In this document: one piece after another, positions 43,444-54,816 of the stretch
How positions within the stretch are numbered: position 1 is the stretch's first letter
Layout: every line of letters begins with the position of its first letter
From: Streptomyces decoyicus
GTDB taxonomy: Bacteria > Actinomycetota > Actinomycetes > Streptomycetales > Streptomycetaceae
Direction of reading: 5' to 3'
Length of the DNA: 64,000 nucleotides
NCBI RefSeq assembly: GCF_019880305.1
Contig: NZ_CP082301.1
Location: 2,728,001-2,792,000 of the forward strand
The notes under the pieces: model-generated
Database searches by the model: none
What the model was told of the DNA's origin: nothing
Seen by the model: only the letters and a program-made list of their open reading frames with translations
Translations under genes and position numbers: made by a program

Positions 43444-44883
43444 ATGACATCCATACCGGAGGCGCTGTTGTGGTGCCTCAGCGCAGGTACGGCCGCCGCC
43501 GTGGTCCTGGCGGCGCTCTCGATCCGCGCGCGCGGACAGCGCGCCGGCCTGAGAACGCGCCTGTCCGCCGCTGAGGAACAGAACAGCGCCACGCTCCACA
43601 GCAATACGGAGCTGTCGGCCCGGCTGCGCGCCACCGAGGCCGAGATCCGGCACCTGGCCGGTACCAGGCTCCCCGACCTGACGCTGGCGCTGGCCCACCC
43701 CCATGTGCCGGTACCGGGTCTGAAGGACGCCCGGTTCGCCGGGACGGAGACCGACCACGCGCTGAGCGCCGTACTGGAGCAGGTCAGCGACGCGATCACC
43801 AAGGAGCGGGCGCGCGTCGACGCCGCCGCGCAGTCCACCCTCCGCGGCGCGACCACCACCATCCAGGCGCTGCTCTACCAGCTCCAGACGGCGCTTCAGG
43901 AGATGCAGCACCGCTACGACGACCCGAGCGTCGCCCAGGACCTGCTGAACGCCGACTTCCTCAACGAACAGGCGCTGCGGCGTATCCAGGCCACCGGTGT
44001 CGTCTGCGGCGCCTGGCCGGGGCTCACCCGGGAGGACTCCTACCTCGCCGAGCTGGTCGTCGGCGCCACCTCCCGGCTGCGCGGCTACGAGCGGGTGCAG
44101 GTCAGCAACCAGCTGCGCGACCCGGTCGCCGTGGTCGCGCGGGCCGTGGAGCCGATCGCGATCACCGTGACCGAGCTGCTGGCCAACGCGCTGCACCACT
44201 CGCACCGTGAACTGCCCGTCACCATCACCCTCCAGCAGGGCAACCGCGGCGCCTCGGTCATCGTCGACGACTACGGCGTCGGTATGCACGACGACGAGAT
44301 CAAGGCCGCGATGGAGCTGCTGTCGGGTGACGACAGCCTGCTGCTCACCCAGCTCGGCGACCCGCCGCGGTCCGGGTTCGCGGCGGCCGGCCAGCTGGTG
44401 CGTCAGTACGGCTTCGGGGTGCATGTCGAGCCGTCGCCGTACGGCGGCGTCCGTGCGGTCGTGTACATCCCGGGTGACCCCCTTCTCACCGTCCTCGACG
44501 AGAGCACCCAGCCGATGTCCGTGATGGCCCCCCTGCCGCACCGTTCCGGGATGCCGGAGCGGTCCCGCTCCGCGCTGCCGACCGGCGCCACGACGCCGCC
44601 CCCGGCGGCCTCCGCACCCGCCGCGTCCCCCGCGCCCGCCGCGCCGTCCGCCGCCTCCTACGAGGCGCCCGCCCAGCCGGCCGAAGGCGAACTGCCGCGC
44701 CGGCGCCGCCGCAAGCCCGTCTCCGAACTCGACGAGAGTGCCGAGCGCACCGACTCGCTTCCCCCGCGCTCCCCGGAGGAGACCGGATCCCGTTGGGCCG
44801 CGCTCCAGCGCGGTACCGAATCCGGCCGGGCAGCCGCCCAGTCAGAACCCCCTCGCAGTCCCGAAGGGAACGCTCAGTCATGA
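43444..44883 (+). CDS. cvnA: Conservon sensor-kinase-like protein CvnA
   Basis: 479 aa from ATG 43444, with GAGG 8 nt upstream. One N-terminal membrane helix (LLWCLSAGTAAAVVLAALSI) is followed by a coiled coil, then a histidine-kinase-like ATPase domain: VTVTELLANALHHSHRELPVTI (N-box) and VDDYGVGMHDDEIKAAM (G box), with GFAAAGQLVRQYGFGVHVEPS. A ~130 residue Ala/Pro-rich tail follows. It begins a conservon: kinase-like CvnA, roadblock CvnB, DUF742 CvnC, GTPase CvnD. In Streptomyces these form a membrane G-protein-coupled-like signalling complex. The four following genes overlap by a few bases, so the set is one operon. Confidence 0.92.
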   Translation: MTSIPEALLWCLSAGTAAAVVLAALSIRARGQRAGLRTRLSAAEEQNSATLHSNTELSARLRATEAEIRHLAGTRLPDLTLALAHPHVPVPGLKDARFAGTETDHALSAVLEQVSDAITKERARVDAAAQSTLRGATTTIQALLYQLQTALQEMQHRYDDPSVAQDLLNADFLNEQALRRIQATGVVCGAWPGLTREDSYLAELVVGATSRLRGYERVQVSNQLRDPVAVVARAVEPIAITVTELLANALHHSHRELPVTITLQQGNRGASVIVDDYGVGMHDDEIKAAMELLSGDDSLLLTQLGDPPRSGFAAAGQLVRQYGFGVHVEPSPYGGVRAVVYIPGDPLLTVLDESTQPMSVMAPLPHRSGMPERSRSALPTGATTPPPAASAPAASPAPAAPSAASYEAPAQPAEGELPRRRRRKPVSELDESAERTDSLPPRSPEETGSRWAALQRGTESGRAAAQSEPPRSPEGNAQS

Positions 44884-45308
44884 ACAGCCCCACCCGCCGC
44901 CGCGTCGCCGAGGACAAGTCCTGGGTGTTGGCGCCCCTCCTGGAGTTGCCGCATGTTATTCACGCAGCCGTCATCTCCGGCGATGGATTCATCGAGGGCG
45001 CCTCGCCGGGCCTCAAGCGTGACTCCGCCGAGGGTGTCGCCGCGATGATGTCCGCGCTCCAGGGCGCGGGACGTGCCGTGACCGCGGCGTTCGCCGAGAA
45101 GGACGACACCAGGCTGCGGCAGACCGTGATCGAGTCCGATGAGGGCTTCGTCTTCGCGATACCGGCCGGCGAGAACACCTGCCTCGCCGTCTTCGCCGGC
45201 CCGGAGGTGAACATGGGCGTCGTCGCCCACCACATGCAGGTCCAGGTGACGACCCTGGGCAACAAGGTCATGAACAGCCGGGCCCGGGACCTCGGTAACC
45301 CGGCATGA
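44880..45308 (+). CDS. cvnB: Conservon roadblock/LC7 protein CvnB
   Basis: 142 aa, ATG 44880 overlapping the cvnA stop by ATGA, with GAAGGGA upstream. Roadblock/LC7 fold: WVLAPLLELPHVIHAAVISGDGFIEGAS, VAAMMSALQGAGRAVTAAF, RQTVIESDEGFVFAIPAGENTCLAVFA, MGVVAHHMQVQV. These dynein-light-chain-like proteins act as GTPase-activating or scaffolding partners of small GTPases such as CvnD. Confidence 0.93.
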   Translation: MNSPTRRRVAEDKSWVLAPLLELPHVIHAAVISGDGFIEGASPGLKRDSAEGVAAMMSALQGAGRAVTAAFAEKDDTRLRQTVIESDEGFVFAIPAGENTCLAVFAGPEVNMGVVAHHMQVQVTTLGNKVMNSRARDLGNPA

Positions 45309-45667
45309 CCCCGCGCCAGAGCAGCGGCAGGCGCCTCGTTCCGGCCTATCTGGCGACCGGGGGACGCGCCCAGCCCAGCCGCAACACGTTGGACCGGCTC
45401 ACCCTGCTGCACGGCGTGGGGATGCCGATCACCAGTGAGGTACGCCCGGAGGAGCACCGCATCCTGGAGCTCCTGGAGCCCGGGGCGCTGTCTCTGGCGG
45501 AGGTCGCCGCCCACCTTCACCTGCCGGTGAGCGTGGTGAAGGTGCTGGTGGCCGACCTTGTCGATGCCGGGCGGCTGCACGCCCGTGTCCCCATTCCCGA
45601 AGCCGAGCAATTCGACCGACAGATCCTGGAGAGGGTTCTCGATGGACTCCGCTCTCTCAAGTCCTAG
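45305..45667 (+). CDS. cvnC: Conservon DUF742 protein CvnC
   Basis: 120 aa, ATG 45305 overlapping the cvnB stop by ATGA. DUF742 signature: RLVPAYLATGGRAQPSRNTLDRLTLL, then a winged-helix-like part EEHRILELLEPGALSLAEVAAHLHLPVSVVKVLVADLVDAGRLHARVP. Member of the conservon complex; probable adaptor. Confidence 0.93.
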   Translation: MTPRQSSGRRLVPAYLATGGRAQPSRNTLDRLTLLHGVGMPITSEVRPEEHRILELLEPGALSLAEVAAHLHLPVSVVKVLVADLVDAGRLHARVPIPEAEQFDRQILERVLDGLRSLKS

Positions 45668-46274
45668 CCCCGGCACCGGCGCGAGCACCGGCAACATGTA
45701 CCTCTCCGGCGAGAACCAGACACTGGTCAAGCTCCTGGTGGCGGGACCGTTCGGGGTCGGCAAGACCACGCTCATCCGTGCGCTGTCCGAAACCCCGCCG
45801 CTGCACACCGAAGAGGTCATGACCCAGACCGGCGCGATCGTCGACGATCTCGCCGGCGTCCGGGAGAAGACCACCACCACCGTCGCCATCGACTTCGGGC
45901 GGCTGACCCTGCCGGGGGACCTGGTGCTGTACCTGTTCGGCACCCCCGGGCAGAAACGGTTCCGTCCCCTGTGGCAGGACATCGCCCGCGGCGCACTGGG
46001 CGCCCTCGTCCTCGCCGACACCCGTCGGCTGGCGGACTCCTTCGAGGTGATGGACATCGTCGAGGAGGCCGGGCTGCGCTACGCGGTCGCGGTCAACACC
46101 TTCCCCGACGCGCCCCAGTACGACGTCGAAAAGCTGCGCGAGGCGCTCGATCTGCACCCCGAGACGCCGTTGGTGCTGTGTGACGCCCGCGACCGGGAGC
46201 AGTCCGTCGACGCGCTGATCGCGCTCGTCGGGCATGTCCTGGCCCACACCCCCGAGGAGAACCCGAACCCGTGA
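45642..46274 (+). CDS. cvnD: Conservon GTPase CvnD
   Basis: 210 aa, ATG 45642, overlapping cvnC by 26 bp, with GGAGAGG as ribosome site. Ras-like ATP/GTP-binding domain: Walker A GPFGVGKTT (35-43), switch region TTTTVAIDFGRL, and the G3-like motif LFGTPGQKRFRPLW. The G4 motif is VNTFPDAP in place of NKxD, usual for this family. It acts as the GTP switch of the conservon. Confidence 0.93.
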   Translation: MDSALSSPSPGTGASTGNMYLSGENQTLVKLLVAGPFGVGKTTLIRALSETPPLHTEEVMTQTGAIVDDLAGVREKTTTTVAIDFGRLTLPGDLVLYLFGTPGQKRFRPLWQDIARGALGALVLADTRRLADSFEVMDIVEEAGLRYAVAVNTFPDAPQYDVEKLREALDLHPETPLVLCDARDREQSVDALIALVGHVLAHTPEENPNP

Positions 46275-47644
46275 CTTCCCCGCACCAGCCGGGAGCCGCA
46301 CCGCCACCGGGCTGCCCGGCGCACGCCGCCACCCCGTACCAGCAGGCACCGGCCCAGCCCGACGCACAGACGCCGGTGAAGCTCTACGGACCGGACTTCG
46401 CCGCCGACCCGCACCGCTTCTACGCCGAGTTGCGGCAGTACGGTGCGCTGGCGCCGGTCGAGATCGCGCCGGAGGTGACCGCGATGCTGGTCACCGACTA
46501 CCGGGCGGCCCTCGACCTGCTGCACGACGACGCCACCTGGTCCAAGGACTCCCGGGAGTGGATGACGACCGTCCCGCCGGACACCCCGGTCATGCCGATG
46601 CTGATGTGGCGCCCCAACGTCTTCTGGACCGACGGGCCGGCGCACGTCCGCTACCGGGACGTCATCGTCGACAGCTTCCGGCTCGTCGAGCCGCACGAGC
46701 TGCGCGCCCGCGTGCACCACGCCGCGGACACCCTGATCCAGCGCTTCGGCGCGCACGGCGAGGTCGACCTGATCGCCGACTACGCGCGGCTGATCCCGCT
46801 GCTGATGTTCAACAACCTCTTCGGGATGCCCGACTCCTACAGCGACCGGCTCATCGAGGCCATCGCGGGGATGCTGGACGGCACCTCCCCCGAGGAGGCC
46901 GCGGCCGCCAACGAGGCGTACACCAACTACATCATGGAGCTGGTCGGCTCGAAGAAGGCCGAGCGGGGGCTGGACCTCACCTCCTGGTTCATGGACCACC
47001 CCAATGCGCTCAACGACGAGGAGCTGATCCACAACATCATCCTCACGATGGGCGCGGGCAACGAGCCGCTCGCCAACCTCATCGGCAACGCGCTGTCGCG
47101 GATGCTCTCCGACGACCGCTACTACAACACCCTCTCCGGCGGCGCGCTGACCGCGCACGACGCCATCAACGAGGTGCTGTGGAACGACCCGCCGCTGACC
47201 AACTACTCCGCGCACTTCCCGGTCCGTGACGTCTTCTTCCACGGCACCTGGGTGCGCAAGGGGCAGCTGGTGATGGTGTCGTACGCGGCCGCCAACAGCC
47301 AGTTCGACACCGGGACACCGGGCTCGGGCGGCGGTTCGCACCTCGCCTGGGCGGCCGGCCCGCACGCCTGCCCCGTGAAGCGGCATGCGCTGCTGATCGC
47401 CACCACCGCGATCGAGCGGCTCACCGCCTGGCTCTCCGACATCGAACTCGCCGTGGACGCCCGCGAGTTGCAGTGGCGCAACGGCGCCTTCCACCGGGCT
47501 CTGGCCGCGCTCCCGGCCCGTTTCACCCCGATCACCCCCGACCAGGCAGGAGCCACTCCATGGCACAACAGGGACAGCAGCCCTACGTCATCGACCCGGT
47601 CGGAAGCGACATCCACGGAGAGGCAGCCCGCCTCCGCGCACTAG
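46271..47644 (+). CDS. CYP157-type cytochrome P450 with degenerate motifs
   Basis: 457 aa from GTG 46271, overlapping the cvnD stop (GTGA). P450 fold, but three hallmark motifs are altered. The I-helix has GAGNEP (261-266) in place of AGxET; the K-helix ExxR is EVLW (301-304), lacking the Arg; the haem loop is [14 protein letters not shown] with Cys367 but no conserved Gly after it. The CYP157 family is known to lack ExxR and to sit in conservon operons paired with CYP154, as here. It may have a non-catalytic or unusual role. The last 85 bp overlap the next P450 gene in another frame. Confidence 0.9.
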   Translation: MTSPHQPGAAPPPGCPAHAATPYQQAPAQPDAQTPVKLYGPDFAADPHRFYAELRQYGALAPVEIAPEVTAMLVTDYRAALDLLHDDATWSKDSREWMTTVPPDTPVMPMLMWRPNVFWTDGPAHVRYRDVIVDSFRLVEPHELRARVHHAADTLIQRFGAHGEVDLIADYARLIPLLMFNNLFGMPDSYSDRLIEAIAGMLDGTSPEEAAAANEAYTNYIMELVGSKKAERGLDLTSWFMDHPNALNDEELIHNIILTMGAGNEPLANLIGNALSRMLSDDRYYNTLSGGALTAHDAINEVLWNDPPLTNYSAHFPVRDVFFHGTWVRKGQLVMVSYAAANSQFDTGTPGSGGGSHLAWAAGPHACPVKRHALLIATTAIERLTAWLSDIELAVDARELQWRNGAFHRALAALPARFTPITPDQAGATPWHNRDSSPTSSTRSEATSTERQPASAH

Positions 47645-48795
47645 GCCCGGCGACGCGGACCGAGCTCCCCGGCGGCATCGAGGCCTGGTCGGTCACCAGC
47701 CACACCCTCCTCAAGCAGCTGCTGACCGACGACCGGGTCTCCAAGAACCCGCGGGAGCACTGGCCCCTGTGGCAGCGCGAGGAGATCCGCAGCAGCTGGC
47801 TCCAGTCCTGGATCGGCGTCACGAACATGTTCACCGCGTACGGCGCCGACCACCGGCGGCTGCGCAAGCTGATCGCCCCGGCGTTCACGGCCCGCCGCAC
47901 CGACGCCATGCTCCCGCGCGTGGAGGCCATCACCACGGCCCTCCTGGACGGCCTGGCCGCGCACCCCGCGGGCGAGCCCGTGGACCTGCGGGCCCGTTTC
48001 AGCCATCCGCTGCCCATGCAGGTCATCTGCGAGCTGTTCGGCTTCCCGGAGGGCGAGCAGCGCGCCGAACTCGCCCGCCTCGTCGCGGCCATCATGGACA
48101 CCACGGCCACCCCGGAGCAGGCCGGTGCCACCGCCGCGGCCGTCCATGCGCTGCTGTCCGGCCTGGTCGCCGCCAAGCGCGAGAACCCGGCCGACGACCT
48201 GACGAGCCTCCTGGTCTCCGCGCGGGACGACGAGGGCGAGCGGATGACCGAGCAGGAGCTGCTCGACACCCTCCTCCTCGTCATCGGGGCCGGCCACGAG
48301 ACCACCGTCGACCTCCTCGGAAACGCCGTGCACGCCCTGCTCACCCACCCCGAGCAGCTGAAGATGGTGCGGTCGGGCGAGGTGCCCTGGAACGACGTCA
48401 TCGAGGAGACGCTGCGCTGGGCTCCCAGCATCGCCGCCCTCCCCCTCCGGTTCGCGGTGGCGGACATCGACCTCCCGGGCGGCCCCACCATCCGCAAGGG
48501 CGAGGCGATCCTCCCGGCGTACGCCGCGGCCGGCCGTGACCCCGAGTTCCACGGCGAGGCGGCAGCGGAATTCGACATCCGGCGCACCCGCCAGGAGCAC
48601 CTCGCCTTCGGCCACGGCGTCCACCACTGCCTGGGCGCCCCGCTGGCCCGTATGGAGGCCCGGATCGCCCTCCCGGCCCTCTTCGCCCGCTTCCCGGATC
48701 TTCAACTGGCCGTGCCGTCGGGTGAGTTGGAGCCCACGGGAGGCTTCATATCGGGCGGCTTGCGCAGCCTGCCGGTGCGTCTGACGTCGGGCTGA
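47560..48795 (+). CDS. CYP154-type cytochrome P450
   Basis: 411 aa from ATG 47560, with AGGAG 7 nt upstream, inside the end of the previous P450 gene. All motifs are intact: I-helix GAGHETT (243-249), ExxR as EETLR (282-286), haem loop [15 protein letters not shown] with Cys357. Soluble monooxygenase needing ferredoxin and a reductase from elsewhere. Position after CYP157 in a conservon is typical of CYP154 enzymes. The substrate is unknown. Its terminator at 48821 ends the operon. Confidence 0.93.
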   Translation: MAQQGQQPYVIDPVGSDIHGEAARLRALGPATRTELPGGIEAWSVTSHTLLKQLLTDDRVSKNPREHWPLWQREEIRSSWLQSWIGVTNMFTAYGADHRRLRKLIAPAFTARRTDAMLPRVEAITTALLDGLAAHPAGEPVDLRARFSHPLPMQVICELFGFPEGEQRAELARLVAAIMDTTATPEQAGATAAAVHALLSGLVAAKRENPADDLTSLLVSARDDEGERMTEQELLDTLLLVIGAGHETTVDLLGNAVHALLTHPEQLKMVRSGEVPWNDVIEETLRWAPSIAALPLRFAVADIDLPGGPTIRKGEAILPAYAAAGRDPEFHGEAAAEFDIRRTRQEHLAFGHGVHHCLGAPLARMEARIALPALFARFPDLQLAVPSGELEPTGGFISGGLRSLPVRLTSG

Positions 48796-48820
48796 ACCGG
48801 CCCGTCCGCGCGCGGAACAC

Positions 48821-48851
48821 GACCCCGTCACCCTGCTGTGGTGGCGGGGTC
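48821..48851 (+). terminator. Hairpin terminator of the conservon operon
   Basis: GACCCCGTCACC (48821-48832) with GGTGGCGGGGTC (48840-48851), 11 of 12 pairs, loop 7 nt, followed by TTTCC. Confidence 0.75.
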
Positions 48852-48952
48852 TTTCCGACGCCCGCGCCGGGTCTTTCCGACGCCTGCGCAGCTTGCGCCT
48901 CCCGGGGCCGGTCACGTAGGTGCCGACGCGTCCAGCCGGCCGGACCACGGCC

Positions 48953-49663
48953 TCAGGACGGGGTGCGTGCCGCCGCCAGCAACCGGTTCGTGTCGGCGGG
49001 GCGGAGCATGAGCGCGCCGCCGACCGTGCTCAGCACCTCGCGCTCCGCGGGCGTGTAGGAACCGTCGGCGAGAGCGATGCGCGCGCCCTGGAGGAGGAGC
49101 AGTTCGCGGCCGGCGGGGGCGAGATGCGGGGCGAGCGGCTCCAGCGCCTCGTGGAGCTCTATGGCCAGCGCGGTGCCGCACGGGTCCAGGCCCTGGTGGC
49201 CGCAGTGGCCGCCGGTCACCGCGTCGTAGGTGCCGGTCAGCCGGCCGGTGTCGGCGGCGAGGGCGGCGAGCAGGGTCAGCAGTTCGTCCTCGGAGCAGTC
49301 CGCGAAGCCCGCCGCGCGGACCGTGTCGACGGCGGTCTCACGGACCGCGCGGGAGGAGGTGCCGCCGGCGGCCAGCAGCGCGAGGGTGACGGTGTGGACG
49401 GCGTCCCTGAGCATCGCGGAGAAACGGACGGTGGTCGGGTGGTCGAGGGCGTCCGGGCCGAAGTGGCCGCGGCAGGCGGAACACTCCAGGACCGGGCCGG
49501 CGGCGCCGCGGGAGAGAAGCGGGACGCCGAGGAGGGTGAGGCGGCGACGGCCGGTCCTGCGGAGGTAGTTGCGGTCCCCGCCGCAGTCCGGGCAGAAGAA
49601 CTCGCCGTCGGCGACGGTACGCCAGGACGTGCGCACGCCCATCACACACATCTTGTGCATCAC
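48953..49663 (-). CDS. TerB-like protein with zinc-ribbon N-terminus
   Basis: 236 aa. ATGs at 49663, 49651 and 49642 are all possible; the conserved part starts RTSWRTVADGEFF. Zinc ribbon: FFCPDCGGDRNY and LECSACRGHFG. The C-terminal helical part resembles tellurite-resistance TerB: AMLRDAVHTVTLALLAAGG, LLLLQGARIALADGSYTPAEREVLSTVGGALML. TerB-type domains are linked to stress and membrane-associated chemical defence; no other ter gene is near. Probably cytoplasmic or membrane-proximal. Common in streptomycetes, function unproven. Confidence 0.8.
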   Translation of the reverse strand: MMHKMCVMGVRTSWRTVADGEFFCPDCGGDRNYLRRTGRRRLTLLGVPLLSRGAAGPVLECSACRGHFGPDALDHPTTVRFSAMLRDAVHTVTLALLAAGGTSSRAVRETAVDTVRAAGFADCSEDELLTLLAALAADTGRLTGTYDAVTGGHCGHQGLDPCGTALAIELHEALEPLAPHLAPAGRELLLLQGARIALADGSYTPAEREVLSTVGGALMLRPADTNRLLAAARTPS

Positions 49664-49908
49664 GTCAGCCCTCCATAGCCCTCAGGGCAGGGGAGGTAAC
49701 CCCATGGCCCCATCGCCGTATGGGACGTGATGTTAGCCACATCCGTGATGCGACGTCAGCACCTCGTACCGGACAACTGGCCGGATGCCGAAGGACCCTG
49801 CCCGCCCCGAAGGGCGCGGGCAGGCCCGGCCGGCGCGCTGAGGGGGCCCGGCCGCCGCCCGTCGGCCGAGGTCACCGGCCGTGCGGGGTCAGCAACGGTC
49901 CGAGGGCG

Positions 49909-50976
49909 TCAGTCTTGCGGGGGCGTCAACAGCCCGGGGGGCGTACTCCGGCCGTGCTGGAGGACCTTGGCCACTTCCCGTGCCTGGTTGTCCAGTCCGC
50001 GGGCGTTGGGGTGGACCAGGGTGCAGGCCTCGCCGGTGCCGGGGATGTCGTTGCACAGTTCCGTCGGCGGGTCGGTCTGGTCGCCGTCACCGGTGAGGTT
50101 GTCCCTGATCCCGTACATCCACTTCGTCTCGCCGCTCCGGCAGACGCCGTGGCCCACGCTGGGCCCGTAGGTGTCGACATAGGTCGCGTTCTGGTGTCCT
50201 GCGTGCCGGTGCAGCAGGTCGTTCAGGCGCCGTTCGACCCCGTCGAGCCAGGGCATATCGCCCTTCTTGACGCTGCCGAGCTGGTTCCAGTGCAGGAAGG
50301 TGCAGCCGGAGTTGTCCGGGACGATGGCCGGATAGCCGACGACGGCGACCTCGGCGTGCGGCGCGGCCGCGTGGATCGCCGTCATCATGCGGCCGAAGTC
50401 GGCGTCGAGCCGGTCGAAGCGGTCCTGTAGCCAGTCCGCCCCCGCCCCGCCGCCGGTGTAGTGGTCGGTACAGGGCTTGGTCTTCAGGGGCTGGGTGAGC
50501 CCGAGTTCGAGGCACTTGGCCAGGACGGACCCGAAGCCGAGGGAGTTGCCGCCGATGCCGACGGTGACGAAGTCGGTGTCCGCGGACAGGGCTTCCAGCT
50601 GCGGGGGCAGCTCGGGCCAGCCTCCCTCGGGCGGGATCGTCGGCGGCCCGAGGATCTTGTCGGACGGTTGGGGCTCCAGGATCCCGTCGACGACCTCGGC
50701 CGCTCCGCAGGTCACATCCCTGAGGTGGTAACCGAACCGCTCCGCAACCTGGTGGGGGTAGTTGCGGTACGAGCGGCCGCAGCCGTCCTCGGCGTCCCAG
50801 GGGCGGACGAACACTCCGGCGCTGTACGAGTCGCCGAGCGCGACATACTCCGGGCGGTCGGCCGCCCGGGCCGGTGCCGCGGTCGTCGCCGGCGCGAGGG
50901 CCGACGCCACCACGGCAAGCGCGGCCGCTCCGGCCAGAGCCAGCCGGGAGAGTGCGGGCATGCGAAGTCTGGTCAT
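49909..50976 (-). CDS. Secreted SGNH/GDSL esterase (lipase-like)
   Basis: 355 aa from ATG 50976 (MTRLRMP), AAGGACG upstream; the longer start at 51060 lacks support. Sec signal peptide ends near ATTAAPARAAD. SGNH blocks: I, YVALGDSYSAG with Ser50; III, VGIGGNSLGFG; V, TLVHPNARGLDN with the catalytic His. Multiple Cys (e.g. DGCGRSY, VTCGAA, KPCTDHY, SGCTF) suggest disulfides as in Streptomyces SGNH lipases. An exported hydrolase of esters (lipids or acylated polymers). Confidence 0.9.
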   Translation of the reverse strand: MTRLRMPALSRLALAGAAALAVVASALAPATTAAPARAADRPEYVALGDSYSAGVFVRPWDAEDGCGRSYRNYPHQVAERFGYHLRDVTCGAAEVVDGILEPQPSDKILGPPTIPPEGGWPELPPQLEALSADTDFVTVGIGGNSLGFGSVLAKCLELGLTQPLKTKPCTDHYTGGGAGADWLQDRFDRLDADFGRMMTAIHAAAPHAEVAVVGYPAIVPDNSGCTFLHWNQLGSVKKGDMPWLDGVERRLNDLLHRHAGHQNATYVDTYGPSVGHGVCRSGETKWMYGIRDNLTGDGDQTDPPTELCNDIPGTGEACTLVHPNARGLDNQAREVAKVLQHGRSTPPGLLTPPQD

Positions 50977-51106
50977 CTGCACGTCCTTGGTGTGCGCGCC
51001 GGGGCCTGTCCGAGCGGCGCTCATCACCAAAAGTACCAAGACGATTACACACAGTGACATCTGTCGACTTCAAACCCCACGTTCAGGTGGCGGCGCCGCA
51101 CAACGG

Positions 51107-51142
51107 CGCACCCCCGCGGCTCGTGCGAGCTGCGGGGGCGCG
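51107..51142 (-). terminator. Hairpin terminator after leuA
   Basis: CGCACCCCCGC (51107-51117) with GCGGGGGCGCG (51132-51142), 10 of 11 pairs; the loop itself pairs as GCTCG-tg-CGAGC. It lies 20 bp past the leuA stop. Confidence 0.75.
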
Positions 51143-51161
51143 ACGGGAGGCGTCTGCCGGG

Positions 51162-53056
<1,895 letters not shown>

Positions 53057-53060
53057 ACGA

Positions 53061-53108
53061 CTACAGGCCCTCGCCGCGGCAGCTAAGGAGAAGCAGCCCG
53101 AAACGCAT
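53061..53108 (-). CDS. leuL: leuA leader peptide with four consecutive leucines
   Basis: 15 codons: MRFGLLLLSCRGEGL, then TAG. Codons for the Leu run are CTG CTT CTC CTT; two of these (CTT) are rare in such GC-rich genomes, so stalling would be sensitive to leucyl-tRNA supply. AAGGTG precedes the ATG by 10 nt. It lies 120 bp before leuA and is the classic arrangement of transcription attenuation known for Streptomyces leuA. Confidence 0.85.
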   Translation of the reverse strand: MRFGLLLLSCRGEGL

Positions 53109-53267
53109 GATGCACAGCACCTTAGCCGAGGTACGCCCTGTATGGCGGTCGCGTATCAGTATGCGGGACCGGACGCATGTTGTTACCCAAATGCGACCAA
53201 CCACACTTTTTCGGGAATTTCGGCCGCAGGCAGTGACAGTTGAGTTACACAGTGCCACCGTTTGTCC

Positions 53268-54356
53268 ATGGACCTCAACGACGCACCGTCAGATCCCGCC
53301 ACCCGCCACACCCCCGTGTTCTGCACGATCATCCCGCCGCACATCCTCGACAACCTCGCCCGGTCCGACGACCCGGAACGGCACGAGCCCGCCCGCCGCA
53401 CCCTGGAGCACGACCACGCACGGCGCGTCCAGCGGCGCGAGATCGCCGCCGCCGGCGGCCTCACCCCCGGCGAGCCCGGCGCCGCCCCCGACAAGCCCAA
53501 CCGCACCATCTACGACGCCCGCCACCGGGAGAACCTGCCCGGTCACAAGGTGCACGGGGAGTCGGACGCCCCCGTCAAGGACGCCTCCGTCAACCGCGCC
53601 CACGCCGGACTCGGCGCCACCTTCGAGCTCTACCTCAAGATCTACGGCCGCAAGTCCATCGACGGCGCCGGCCTGCCGCTCAACGCGACCGTCCACTATG
53701 GCCGGAAGTACGACAACGCCTTCTGGGACGGCGAGCGGATGGTCTTCGGCGACGGCGACAACGACCTGTTCAAGGACTTCACCATCCCCGTCGACGTCAT
53801 CGGCCACGAGCTGACCCACGGCGTCACGCAGTACACCGCCAACCTCACCTACGAGGGCCAGCCCGGCGCCCTCAACGAGTCCGTCTCCGATGTCTTCGGC
53901 GTGCTGATCAAGCAGTACGCCCTCGGGCACACCGCCGCCCAGGCCGACTGGCTGATCGGCGCCGACCTCCTGGGCCCGAACGTCACCGGCAAGGCGCTGC
54001 GCTCGATGAAGGCCCCCGGCACCGCCTACGACGACGATGTCCTCGGCAAGGACCCGCAGCCCGCCACGATGAAGGGCTATGTCCGCACGACCGACGACAA
54101 CGGCGGCGTCCACATCAACTCCGGTATCCCCAACCATGCCTTCTACCTGGCCGCCACCGCCCTCGGCGGCAAGGCCTGGGAGCGGGCGGGGCAGGTCTGG
54201 TACGACGTCCTGACCGGCGGCAAGCTCACCGCGAACGCCCAGTTCGCCGACTTCGCCGCCCTCACCATCAAGGCCGCCGAGGCCCGCTTCGGCGCCGGCG
54301 CCGAGCACGAGGCGATGGTCAAGGCCTGGACACAGGTCGGTGTGACCCCGAAGTAG
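53268..54356 (+). CDS. Protealysin-like M4 metallopeptidase
   Basis: 362 aa from ATG 53268; the upstream TTG at 53262 is an alternative and no ribosome site is clear. No Sec signal peptide. The short N-terminal pro-region has the FCTIIPPHIL motif typical of protealysin-like proteases. Catalytic zinc motif HELTH (180-184), third ligand Glu204 in ALNESVSDVFG, and active-site His282 in NGGVHINSGIPNHAF. Family M4 endopeptidase, intracellular or released without Sec. The next gene encodes an emfourin-type inhibitor, the usual partner of this subgroup. Confidence 0.93.
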   Translation: MDLNDAPSDPATRHTPVFCTIIPPHILDNLARSDDPERHEPARRTLEHDHARRVQRREIAAAGGLTPGEPGAAPDKPNRTIYDARHRENLPGHKVHGESDAPVKDASVNRAHAGLGATFELYLKIYGRKSIDGAGLPLNATVHYGRKYDNAFWDGERMVFGDGDNDLFKDFTIPVDVIGHELTHGVTQYTANLTYEGQPGALNESVSDVFGVLIKQYALGHTAAQADWLIGADLLGPNVTGKALRSMKAPGTAYDDDVLGKDPQPATMKGYVRTTDDNGGVHINSGIPNHAFYLAATALGGKAWERAGQVWYDVLTGGKLTANAQFADFAALTIKAAEARFGAGAEHEAMVKAWTQVGVTPK

Positions 54357-54468
54357 CGGCGCCACGAGGTCCGCGGTGCGGGCGCTGCCGACAGGCGCGC
54401 CCGCCCCGCGCACGGTTAGCGTGGCCGTACGGGGTAGAAGTCCGTCGGAGACGTCGGAGGAGTCCGTT

Positions 54469-54735
54469 ATGCGCATTCACATTCACCGCACCGGTGGCTT
54501 TGCGGGCGTCGACCGCCGCGCCGAGGTCGACACCTCGGGCCGCCCTGACGCCGAAGACTGGCAGTCCCTGGCCAAGGACGCCGTCGCCACCGCCCGCACC
54601 GAGCCCCCCGTCGGAGTGCCGGACGGCTTCAGCTACCAGATCACGGTCGACGGCCGGACGGTGTACTGCTCCGATCCGCGGCTCACGGACGAGCAGCGGA
54701 CGCTGATCACCAAGGTGATGAAGGAAGGGTCGTAG
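54469..54735 (+). CDS. Emfourin-type protease inhibitor
   Basis: 88 aa from ATG 54469 with GGAGGAG 6 nt upstream. Short protein with MRIHIHRTGGFAGVDRRAEVD, a middle helix DWQSLAKDAVATAR, and GFSYQITVDGRTVYCSDPRLTDEQRTLI. The GGFAG start and overall pattern match the protealysin-associated inhibitor emfourin, encoded next to M4 protealysin-like proteases. It is 112 bp after the protease gene and probably co-transcribed. It should bind and block the protease active site in the cytoplasm. Confidence 0.8.
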   Translation: MRIHIHRTGGFAGVDRRAEVDTSGRPDAEDWQSLAKDAVATARTEPPVGVPDGFSYQITVDGRTVYCSDPRLTDEQRTLITKVMKEGS

Positions 54736-54816
54736 CGGCCGGGGCGCCCTCCCGCGCCCCACCGCACGCCGGGCCCGGGGCTCCGGCATGCCCAACTGCC
54801 CGCCGGTTCCCGCCTC

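Noticed and set aside
43444..48795. Natural-product gene cluster (two P450s, transporter genes nearby)
   Set aside because: No synthase or synthetase genes; the P450s belong to a conservon.
53240..54706. 488-codon plus frame over the M4 protease and inhibitor
   Set aside because: Arg-rich out-of-frame reading of two recognised genes.
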